Shown here: positions 57,389 through 64,000 of the stretch, piece by piece
Layout: each line of letters starts with the position of its first letter
How positions within the stretch are numbered: the stretch's first letter is position 1
DNA from: Micromonospora haikouensis
Lineage (GTDB): Bacteria > Actinomycetota > Actinomycetes > Mycobacteriales > Micromonosporaceae
Assembly: GCF_900091595.1 (NCBI RefSeq)
Contig: NZ_FMCW01000016.1
Span: 113,393 to 177,392 of the forward strand
Length of the DNA: 64,000 bases
Direction of reading: 5' to 3'
Notes under the pieces: model-generated
What the model was told of the DNA's origin: nothing
The model's database searches: none
Seen by the model: the letters and a program-made list of their open reading frames with translations, nothing else
Made by a program: the position numbers and the translations under genes

Positions 57389-58039
57389 TCAGCACTCGGC
57401 GAGGCGCGCGCTGTCGACGAGCTGGCGGGCGGAGCGGGAGGTGCCGACGCTCTTCGCCCGGTACATCGCCGCGTCGGCGCGGTCGAGCGCCTCGGTGAGC
57501 TGGGTCGGGCAGGTGACCGGGGCGAGCCCGACGGAGGCGGTGACTCGCAGGCTCAGGCCGCCGAGGGGGATCGGCGCGGCGAGTGACTCGCAGAGCCGGC
57601 GGGAGGCGTGCTCGATCCACCGCCGGTCGACGGTCGGGGTGGCCAGCAGGCCCGCGAACTCGTCGCCGCCGAGGCGGGCCACGAGGTTGTCTCCGGCGAA
57701 GGCGGCCAGGCGTTCGGCCACGCTGACCAGCACCTGGTCCCCGGCGGCGTGCCCGTAGCGGTCGTTGACCTGCTTGAAGTCGTCCAGGTCCAGCACGATG
57801 GCGATCAGTGGCTGGCCGGCGGTGTCGGTGAGCAGGGTCGCGGCCAGCCGGAAGAAGGCCCGTCGGTTGGGCAGCCCGGTGAGCGGGTCGTGGCTGGCGG
57901 CGTGCCGCTCGGCGGCCAGCTCGGCCTGGAGGTGCTCGATCTCCGCCTCGGCCAGCATGGCCCGGCGACGCAGTTGCCATGCGGAGACCAGGGCTCCGGC
58001 GGCCGAGATGCCGGACGCGATGGTCAACGGATCCGGCAC
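57389..58039 (-). CDS. Diguanylate cyclase (GGDEF domain)
   Basis: A protein of 216 residues. A short N-terminal helix (possible single membrane anchor: IASGISAAGALVSAW) and a coiled coil (LAEAEIEHLQAELAAERHAA) lead into a GGDEF domain with SHDPLTGLPNRRAFFRL, IAIVLDLDDFKQVNDRYGHA, and an intact RLGGDEF. An RxxD-type inhibitory site is not seen at the usual place. It would synthesise cyclic di-GMP, which controls development in actinomycetes. The GTG start is at 58039. Confidence 0.92.
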   Translation of the reverse strand: MPDPLTIASGISAAGALVSAWQLRRRAMLAEAEIEHLQAELAAERHAASHDPLTGLPNRRAFFRLAATLLTDTAGQPLIAIVLDLDDFKQVNDRYGHAAGDQVLVSVAERLAAFAGDNLVARLGGDEFAGLLATPTVDRRWIEHASRRLCESLAAPIPLGGLSLRVTASVGLAPVTCPTQLTEALDRADAAMYRAKSVGTSRSARQLVDSARLAEC

Positions 58040-58301
58040 GAACCCTCCTCACCGCGTCTGCCCACGCGCCCGGCCGTGCCGGCCAGGTGCCCGTGGGACT
58101 CCTGTTTTCCCTGGTGCAGCCCCAGGTGAGGTAACCCAAAGTGAACACCTAGGTACACCCTCGTTGGGCTATCATGCTCGCTGTCCGGTGCAGATGCAAT
58201 AGCAGATGCACGTGCAGCAAATCCCGTCGTAAGCCCCGACCCCTCGCCAGCACACCGCTCCTCCCGCGGCATCGGCAGGCTCTTGACAAGAAAGATGCCC
58301 C

Positions 58302-58541
58302 ATGCAGCAGCCCCGCAACGGCGTTCCCACTGCACAGCTCCCCCCGTTGACCTGGATGAAGAGTCGACGGAGCAATCCCAGCGGCAACTGCGTCGAGCTC
58401 GCCGAGCTTCCCGGTGGCGCCGGCATTGCCGTCCGTAACTCCCGCTACCCCGACGGTCCGGCGCTCATCTACACGATCGACGAGATCGCGGCCTTCGTCC
58501 TCGGCGCCAGGGACGGCGACTTCGACCACCTGATCGGCTGA
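58302..58541 (+). CDS. DUF397 protein (Scr1-type partner)
   Basis: A protein of 79 residues: LTWMKSRRSNPSGNCVELAE, GIAVRNSRYPDGPALIYT, then IAAFVLGARDGDFDHLIG, the complete DUF397 pattern. It stands before its HTH/DUF5753 partner, the reverse of the order in the other pair at about 25.4-26.3 kb. The upstream 260 bases carry a small direct repeat (GCAGATGCA twice, 58191-58213). Confidence 0.88.
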   Translation: MQQPRNGVPTAQLPPLTWMKSRRSNPSGNCVELAELPGGAGIAVRNSRYPDGPALIYTIDEIAAFVLGARDGDFDHLIG

Positions 58542-58685
58542 CCCTGGGTCACCCCTCGGCTGCGTCCCGTCAACGGGACCGAAACGCCGACCGGCCGGGT
58601 TCACCTCACTGTCGGTCCATGGCATGCTTACACGTCGGCCGGGGTGGGGCCCGGTGCGACGAAGGCAGCAAGCGGAGGTCGGCGC

Positions 58686-59573
58686 GTGACGATGGTTCCC
58701 ACGGAGGGTGGCCCGGCCACCGGCCCAACCGTGCTGCGCATGCTGCTCGGCGCGCAGCTGCGCCGCCTGCGGGAGGCCAGCGGGGTGACCCGGGAGGGCG
58801 CCGGCTGGGAGATCCGGGCCTCCGAGTCGAAGATCAGCCGGATGGAGCTCGGGCGGGTCGGCTTCAAGGAGCGCGACGTCGCCGACCTGCTCAGCCTCTA
58901 CGGGGTCACCGACACCACCGAGCGGGAGGCCCTGCTCAAGCTCGCCCGCGACGCCAACAGCCCCGGCTGGTGGCACCGCTACGGCGACGTGCTGCCGTCG
59001 TGGTTCCAGTCCTACCTGGGCCTGGAGGCGGCCGCCGCGCTGATCCGCAGCTACGAGGTGCAGTTCGTGCCGGGCCTGCTCCAGACCCCGGAGTACGCCC
59101 GGGCCGTCGTCCTGCTCGGTCACCGTGGGGCGGGGGCGGACGAGATCGACCGCCGGGTGGGCCTGCGCATGCAGCGCCAGGAGCTGCTCCGTCGCCCGCG
59201 GCCGCCGCAACTGTGGGCCGTCGTGGACGAGGCGGCGCTGCGCCGGCCGATCGGCGGCCCCCAGGTCATGCGTGACCAGCTCACCGCCCTGATCGAGGCG
59301 ACCCGGGCGCCGCACGTGCGGTTGCAGATCATCCCGTTCGACGCGGGCGGCCACGCCGCGGCCGGCGGCGCGTTCACCATCCTGCGCTTCGGCGACCAGG
59401 ACCTGCCCGACATCGTCTACATCGAGCAGCTCACCAGCGCGATCTACCTCGACAAGCGCGAGGACCTCGACTACTACGCGGCGGCCATGGAACGGCTCTG
59501 CGTCGAGGCCGAGCCCCCGGAGCGCACCCCGGAACTCCTCACCCGGCTGCGCGACGAGCTCTACCCGGGATAG
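58686..59573 (+). CDS. HTH protein with DUF5753 (Scr1 family)
   Basis: A protein of 295 residues. The XRE HTH (LGAQLRRLREASGVTREGAG, then ASESKISRMELGRVGF) is followed by a DUF5753 domain (YEVQFVPGLLQTPEYARAVV, RLQIIPFDAGGHAAAGGAFT, VYIEQLTSAIYLDKREDLDY). This is the usual full-length form. GTG 58686 is preceded by GGAGG with seven bases of spacing. It is paired with the DUF397 gene 144 bases upstream. Confidence 0.9.
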   Translation: MTMVPTEGGPATGPTVLRMLLGAQLRRLREASGVTREGAGWEIRASESKISRMELGRVGFKERDVADLLSLYGVTDTTEREALLKLARDANSPGWWHRYGDVLPSWFQSYLGLEAAAALIRSYEVQFVPGLLQTPEYARAVVLLGHRGAGADEIDRRVGLRMQRQELLRRPRPPQLWAVVDEAALRRPIGGPQVMRDQLTALIEATRAPHVRLQIIPFDAGGHAAAGGAFTILRFGDQDLPDIVYIEQLTSAIYLDKREDLDYYAAAMERLCVEAEPPERTPELLTRLRDELYPG

Positions 59574-59683
59574 CGGGTTCCCTGGTCGGGGCGGCGGCGC
59601 GCGCTGCCTCTACGATGGTCGACAGCGGCGACAGTGGACGGACGCCGGCGTAACAGGTCAGCGCAGAGCCATGGAGGCACCCC

Positions 59684-60532
59684 TTGACCACCGATGCCCC
59701 CGGCACCTCGACCGGTCCCGCCCACCCCAGCGACCGGATCGACACCTCGGTGGCGCATCCCGCCCGCCGCTACAACTACCTGCTGGGCGGCAAGGACAAC
59801 TTCCAGGCCGACCGGGACTCGGGCGACGCGATGGCCGCGGCCTTCCCGACCATCCGCACCGCCGCCCTGGAGAACCGCCGCTTCCTCAAGCGAACCGTCG
59901 GCTACCTCGCCCGCGAGGCCGGCGTCCGGCAGTTCCTCGACATCGGCACCGGCATCCCCACCGCCGACAACACCCACGAGGTCGCCCAGGCCGCCGACCC
60001 ACAGGCCCGGGTGGTGTACGTCGACAACGACCCCATCGTGCTCGCCCACGCCCGGGCGCTGCTGACCAGCTCGCCCGAGGGCGCCACCGCCTACATCGAC
60101 GCCGACCTGCGGGACCCGGAGAAGATCCTGCGCCACCCCGACCTGCTCCGCACCATCGACCTGGGGCAGCCGGTGGCGCTGATGCTGGTCGCGATCCTGC
60201 ACTTCCTGCCCGACCCCGACGACCCGTACGCGGTGGTCCGTCGGTTGCTGGACGCGCTGCCCCCCGGCAGCTACCTGGCCGCCTCGCACGCCACCTACGA
60301 CCACCTGCCCGAGCACGTGGCGCAGGAATCCAGGGTGGCGACGCGGACCGGCAGCTCGCGCGACGTGATCAGCCTGCGCAGCCGGGAGGAGTTCGCCGGC
60401 TTCTTCGCCGGGCTGGAGCTCGTCGACCCGGGCATCGCCTCGATCGCCCAGTGGCGCGCCGAGCGGGAGCCGCAGCCTCGGCCCTCGGTGGTCGACGTCA
60501 GCATGTACGGGGCCGTGGCCCGCAAGCCCTGA
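59684..60532 (+). CDS. SAM-dependent methyltransferase, DUF574 type
   Basis: A protein of 282 residues with RIDTSVAHPARRYNYLLGGK near the N-terminus, typical of DUF574/Methyltransf_19 proteins, motif I FLDIGTGIPTADNTHEVA, and VVYVDNDPIVLAHARALL. These are numerous in actinomycetes and often lie next to DUF397/DUF5753 genes, as here. The substrate is unknown. The TTG start at 59684 is supported by GGAGG eight bases upstream. Confidence 0.92.
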   Translation: MTTDAPGTSTGPAHPSDRIDTSVAHPARRYNYLLGGKDNFQADRDSGDAMAAAFPTIRTAALENRRFLKRTVGYLAREAGVRQFLDIGTGIPTADNTHEVAQAADPQARVVYVDNDPIVLAHARALLTSSPEGATAYIDADLRDPEKILRHPDLLRTIDLGQPVALMLVAILHFLPDPDDPYAVVRRLLDALPPGSYLAASHATYDHLPEHVAQESRVATRTGSSRDVISLRSREEFAGFFAGLELVDPGIASIAQWRAEREPQPRPSVVDVSMYGAVARKP

Positions 60533-60611
60533 CCCACCGCCACCGGCCCGGCCCCGGCGCCGGCCACCGCGACTGGTGCCCGGCACCGGCCGGCAGGCAG
60601 ACTGGACCACC

Positions 60612-62117
60612 ATGTCGCCGTTCACGCCCACCCTGCGGCTGCACGACCGCTACGTCCTGCGCGAGCGCATCGGCCTCGGCGGAATGTCGGAGGTGTGGCG
60701 CGCCGACGACGAGGTCCTGCACCGTCCCGTCGCGGTCAAGGCGCTCGCGGCCCAGCTGGCCGCCGACCCGCACCTGCGCGCCACCCTGCAGCGCGAGGCC
60801 CGCGCCGCCGCCCGGCTCACCCACCCGCACGTCACCCAGGTGTACGACTACGGCGAGGCGGTCCTCGGGGGCCCGACGGTGGTGCCGTACCTGGTGATGG
60901 AACTGGTCGAGGGGCGCAGCCTCGCCGACCGGCTCGCCGCCGGCCCGCTGCCCTGGCCCGACGCCGTCCGGCTGGCCGGTCAGGTCGCCGCCGCCCTCGC
61001 CGCCGCGCACCGCATCGGCGTGGTGCACCGCGACATCAAGCCCGCCAACATCATGCTCACCGAGAGCGGCGCGAAGGTGCTCGACTTCGGCATCGCCGCC
61101 CCGGCCGGGCCGCACCAGCCCCGCACGGGTCCGCACCAGCCCCGCGTCGGGCCCGGCGACGAGCCGATGATGGGCACCCCCGCCTACTTCGCCCCCGAGC
61201 GGTTCGACCCCGGGCCGCCGAACCCGGCCAGCGACGTGTACGCCCTCGGGGCCCTGCTCTACCGCGCCCTCGCCGGCCGGGCCCCGCTGCCCGTGCAGAC
61301 CTGGGAGGACGCCATCGAGGCGCACGCGCAGCGCCGGCAGGCCCCGCCGCTGCGCGTCCCCGGGCTGCCCCCGGACGTCGCCGCACTCACCCTCGTCTGC
61401 CTAAGCGCCGACCCGGCCCGGCGACCCACCGCCGCCCACCTGGCCCGCCGGCTCGGCGCGACGCCGGCCGCCGAATCCCCGGCCGGAATCCGGCCCGCCG
61501 CTTCGCTGCCCCCGGACCACCCGCCGACCCTGGTCGATCGCGCGGGGCCGTGGGCGTCTCCCGCCCGCCCCGGGCGGTCGTCCGTTCCGGTGGCCGAGCC
61601 CCGCCCGGCGGCCGAGCCCGTCCGGCGCGCGCCGCGCGGCCCGGGCCAGGGCAACCGCCTGCTCGGTGTCCTGGTCGCCGCAGGGATGGCGCTGCTCGTC
61701 GGCGTGGTCGCGCTGCTCGCCCTCGACGACGGTGCCCCGGCCCCGCCGGCCGGGGGGCCCGGAACCGTCGCGCCCGCCGACGGGAGCAAGGCCGAATCGC
61801 CCCCGTCGGCCGCCGCCCCGCCGACGACCGCACGATCGCGTCCGGTCACGTTGCGCCAGCTCGCCGCCGAGTTCACCGCCCTGGTCGACGAGGCGCAGGT
61901 GCGCGGCGACATCGACCGCAAGACCGCCGACGAGCTGCGCGAGGAGGTCGCCGAGCTGAACCGGGGCAAGCTCAAGGACCGGGCCAAGCACCTGCGGGAG
62001 CTGCGCGAGGACATCACCGAGGCGATCGAGGGCGACCGGATCGGCGCGGAGACCGCCGCCCGGCTGCGGGAGCTGCTCACCGGCTTCCCCGGGGCGCGCG
62101 GCGACGCGGCGGGCTGA
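60612..62117 (+). CDS. Membrane-anchored eukaryotic-type Ser/Thr protein kinase
   Basis: A protein of 501 residues. Kinase domain at 8-265: glycine loop ERIGLGGMSEVWRA, VAVKALA (ATP lysine), VVHRDIKPANIMLTESGAKV, LDFGIAA, and GTPAYFAPE. A small duplication, GPHQPRTGPHQPRVGPG, lies in the activation segment. A Pro-rich linker is followed by one transmembrane helix (LLGVLVAAGMALLVGVVALL, near 358) and an extracytoplasmic helical domain of about 120 residues rich in Glu/Arg/Leu. The ligand is unknown. ATG 60612 fits the start of the kinase domain. Confidence 0.92.
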   Translation: MSPFTPTLRLHDRYVLRERIGLGGMSEVWRADDEVLHRPVAVKALAAQLAADPHLRATLQREARAAARLTHPHVTQVYDYGEAVLGGPTVVPYLVMELVEGRSLADRLAAGPLPWPDAVRLAGQVAAALAAAHRIGVVHRDIKPANIMLTESGAKVLDFGIAAPAGPHQPRTGPHQPRVGPGDEPMMGTPAYFAPERFDPGPPNPASDVYALGALLYRALAGRAPLPVQTWEDAIEAHAQRRQAPPLRVPGLPPDVAALTLVCLSADPARRPTAAHLARRLGATPAAESPAGIRPAASLPPDHPPTLVDRAGPWASPARPGRSSVPVAEPRPAAEPVRRAPRGPGQGNRLLGVLVAAGMALLVGVVALLALDDGAPAPPAGGPGTVAPADGSKAESPPSAAAPPTTARSRPVTLRQLAAEFTALVDEAQVRGDIDRKTADELREEVAELNRGKLKDRAKHLRELREDITEAIEGDRIGAETAARLRELLTGFPGARGDAAG

Positions 62118-62271
62118 CGGGCCGCACCGACGCGGACGATCCACGATGTACGGCCGGCCCGCCGGCCCGCCTTTCCGCCTGCCTGCCTTGCCCGCCCCCG
62201 CCCCCGCCCCATGCCCCAGCCCGCCGGCCCGGGGCGTGGCAGCCAGCGGGAACGGTCACTAACGTTGTCGG

Positions 62272-63132
62272 ATGATCAGCACGCAGCCGCTCCTGCCCTT
62301 TCCTCGTACGGTCGCCGCCGGCCCCGAACCCGGGTCCGACGGACCGGTCGGATTCGTCACGGGCCTGGTCGAACGGCTGGGTGGCCCCGGCGCCGGGCTG
62401 GCGGTCGCGCTGGAGAACCTCTTCCCGCCCATCCCCAGCGAGGTGATCCTGCCGCTGGCCGGATTCGTCGCCAGCCAGGGACGGATGAGCCTGGTCGGGG
62501 CGATCGGCTGGACCACCCTCGGCTCGGTGGTCGGCGCGCTGGCGCTCTACTGGATCGGCGCCATGCTGGGCCGGGACCGGATGCGGGCCATCGCCGCCAA
62601 ACTGCCGCTGGTCAAGCTCGAGGACGTCGACCGCACGGAGGCGTGGTTCCTCCGGCACGGCGTCAAGGCGGTGTTCTTCGGCCGGATGATCCCGGTGTTC
62701 CGCAGTCTCATCTCGATCCCGGCCGGCGTGGAGCGGATGCCGGTCCTGACCTTCCTGCTGTATACGACGTTGGGCAGCCTCATCTGGAACACGGTCTTCG
62801 TCATGGCGGGCTACCTGCTCGGCGAGAACTGGCACGTGGTCGAGTCCTACGTCGGCACGTTCCAGAACGTGGTCATCGCCGTGTCCGCGCTGGCGGTCGC
62901 GTGGTTCGTCGTCACCCGGGTACGTCGGTCCCGCGCAGCGCGGCGGGACGCCGCGGCCTTGTCGTCCGTCGACGGCCCGTCCCTGGGCGGTGTGTCCGCC
63001 GACGGCCCGTCTGCGCAAGGTCCGTCCGCCGGTGCCGATCCGGTGCTGCCGGCCGGGTCGGAACGCGGCACGGGGGAGTACCGGGGAACGGTCTACCGCA
63101 GCGGCTCCTGGCGCGACGGGCCTGAGCACTGA
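62272..63132 (+). CDS. DedA family membrane protein
   Basis: A protein of 286 residues with the DedA/SNARE-associated domain: LENLFPPIPSEVILPLAGFV, the conserved FGRMIPVFRSLISIPAGVERM, and FLLYTTLGSLIWNTVFVMAG. The fold has re-entrant loops and about five helices; family members act in lipid translocation and membrane homeostasis. A Ser/Gly/Pro-rich repetitive cytoplasmic tail (VDGPSLGG, ADGPSAQGPSAG) follows. It is a single gene. Confidence 0.93.
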   Translation: MISTQPLLPFPRTVAAGPEPGSDGPVGFVTGLVERLGGPGAGLAVALENLFPPIPSEVILPLAGFVASQGRMSLVGAIGWTTLGSVVGALALYWIGAMLGRDRMRAIAAKLPLVKLEDVDRTEAWFLRHGVKAVFFGRMIPVFRSLISIPAGVERMPVLTFLLYTTLGSLIWNTVFVMAGYLLGENWHVVESYVGTFQNVVIAVSALAVAWFVVTRVRRSRAARRDAAALSSVDGPSLGGVSADGPSAQGPSAGADPVLPAGSERGTGEYRGTVYRSGSWRDGPEH

Positions 63133-63900
63133 CGGGTCGGTGCGTCCCCGCCCGGTTGATCGACTTCGTGTCGGCGACGTGGCGGCATCAACGCGCCGGG
63201 ATACGCCCACCTGCCCGGCATTCCGTCACGCGACCGCCCGGTTGGGTGGTTTGTTCGACCCGGCGTGGTGGCGTGGGACGGGTCCGGCGTGGGCGCGACG
63301 TGGGGCGGGGCGGGGCCGGGGTGACCGACGGACCCCGGGGCGGGCGGGCCGGCGGGGCGTGGCTGGGTTGATCGACTTCATGTCGGGCGGGTGGGGGTAT
63401 CCCGCGTCGTTGATACCGCCATCTGCCCGGCATGCCGTCACCCCTGCGCCGGGATGGGCGGATTGTCCGGCCCGGCGGGGCGGGGTGGGGGCGGGGTCGA
63501 GCCGGGCCGGGGTCGGGGTGGTGACGGGCGGCACCATGCGGCCGGAATCCCGGCCGGGGCGGGGGCGTTACACCTGACGGACGACCGCAGCAGCACCCCG
63601 GATCCCCCCGGATCCGGCAGGACCCGGGCCGCTCGCGTGCTGGCCCACCCGACGCGCCTGCCCCACCGACGCCCGGTCCGCCCCGCGGCATGCCGGCCGC
63701 CTCGGCATCAGGCCCCGGGGAATGGGGGCCGGTCGCCGGTCGTTACACCTGGACCCGGCGCCGCAAGGCAGCCGACCCCCTCCTCCTGCTCCCCCTCGTT
63801 GTTCGTTGTTCGGGCGCCTCGACGTGGTGCTCGCACACCCCCCGCCATGCCCCCTCCGGCGGGCACGGGTGTGCCGACCCCCCGGATAGGAGACACCCCC
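63133..63900. other. Non-coding region with a duplicated element
   Basis: No gene is supported. It contains two diverged direct copies of a roughly 180-210-base element (see the repeat entry), a further direct repeat CGTTACACCTG at about 63566 and 63741, and the upstream region of the secreted-protein gene at the right edge. Confidence 0.7.
63154..63545. repeat. Two diverged direct copies of an intergenic element
   Basis: GGTTGATCGACTTC starts both copies (63154 and 63367). Shared downstream blocks are TGCCCGGCAT-CCGTCAC (about 63212 and 63424) and GG(T/C)GG(T/A)TTGT(T/C)C. The second copy contains a dyad, GGTATC (63397-63402) and GATACC (63413-63418). The GC-rich tails are also similar. It looks like a non-coding dispersed element. 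Confidence 0.7.
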
Positions 63901-64000
63901 ATGAACACGACCATCCTGCGTAAGAGCGTCCTCGGCATCGCCGGACTCGCGTTCGCCGGCGGCCTCGCCGCCGGCCCCCTGAACCACCACACCACCACCG
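63901..64000 (+). CDS. Secreted protein, N-terminus only (cut by window edge)
   Basis: The first 33 residues are MNTTILRKSVLGIAGLAFAG followed by GLAAGPLNHHTTT. A basic start, a hydrophobic core and small residues before a likely cleavage site make it a signal peptide. ATAGGAG lies 10 bases upstream of the ATG. The mature protein lies outside the window, so no function can be given. Confidence 0.7.
   Translation, partial: MNTTILRKSVLGIAGLAFAGGLAAGPLNHHTTT

Noticed and set aside
63600..63900. Cyclic-di-AMP (ydaO-type) riboswitch upstream of the secreted-protein gene
   Set aside because: Such leaders are common before cell-wall hydrolase genes in actinomycetes, but I could not match the conserved core here with confidence.

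Overview
The window is very GC-rich (roughly 75 %, by eye) and strongly biased to G/C in third codon positions. Its gene families (Scr1-type DUF5753/DUF397 pairs, PknG-locus genes, EccB, MbtH) point to an actinomycete, most likely a Micromonospora-type member of the Micromonosporaceae. Genus assignment is an inference from gene content and repeat style.

Layout. 1-3.4 kb (minus strand): an overlapping block of a trypsin-like protease, a degenerate STAND-like NTPase, a PknG relative that has lost its kinase domain, and a von Willebrand A protein cut by the window edge. 3.5-9.4 kb: a frame-shifted MFS exporter, an alpha/beta hydrolase, and a PucR-type regulator divergent from a ferredoxin reductase/fatty-acid desaturase pair. 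9.5-18.9 kb: mostly housekeeping or single accessory genes (glycosyltransferase, spermidine-synthase-like protein, HTH/DUF4180 pair, histidine phosphatase, CsoR repressor with a palindromic operator, a lone EccB, methyltransferase, sugar isomerase plus glycoside hydrolase, CBS/BON protein). 19.0-22.9 kb: an arsenic locus (arsC, acr3, arsR; divergent ArsN-like acetyltransferase and a flavoprotein). 23-26.3 kb: small genes including a macro-domain protein and a DUF5753/DUF397 pair. 26.3-27.25 kb: a gene-free, repeat-rich, partly AT-richer stretch in front of the main feature.

27.25-55.38 kb: a nine-gene, one-direction NRPS/PKS biosynthetic cluster in which nearly every junction is a 1-4 nt overlap, so it is very likely one operon. 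Gene order: A-T-KS without AT; thioesterase fused to a LanB-type dehydratase domain; a second LanB-type protein; A-T-C-T; KS-AT-KR-DH-ACP; a SyrP/AsnO-like iron/2-oxoglutarate hydroxylase; MbtH; C-A-T with an asparagine-like code; C-A-T-TE-MFS with a serine-like code, a cysteine in place of the thioesterase serine, and a whole transporter fused to the C-terminus. The predicted product is a short lipo- or polyketide-peptide containing one ketide unit, a (possibly beta-hydroxylated) Asn and a C-terminal Ser. The two LanB-type proteins have no precursor peptide and no elimination domain, so an aminoacyl-tRNA-dependent step on a carrier-bound or small-molecule intermediate is the most unusual possibility here. 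A 14-bp-stem hairpin closes the operon.

55.4-64 kb: serpin-like protein, lone PemK/MazF-like protein, diguanylate cyclase, a second DUF397/DUF5753 pair, DUF574-type methyltransferase, Ser/Thr kinase, DedA protein, a repeat-containing intergenic region, and the start of a secreted protein cut by the window edge.
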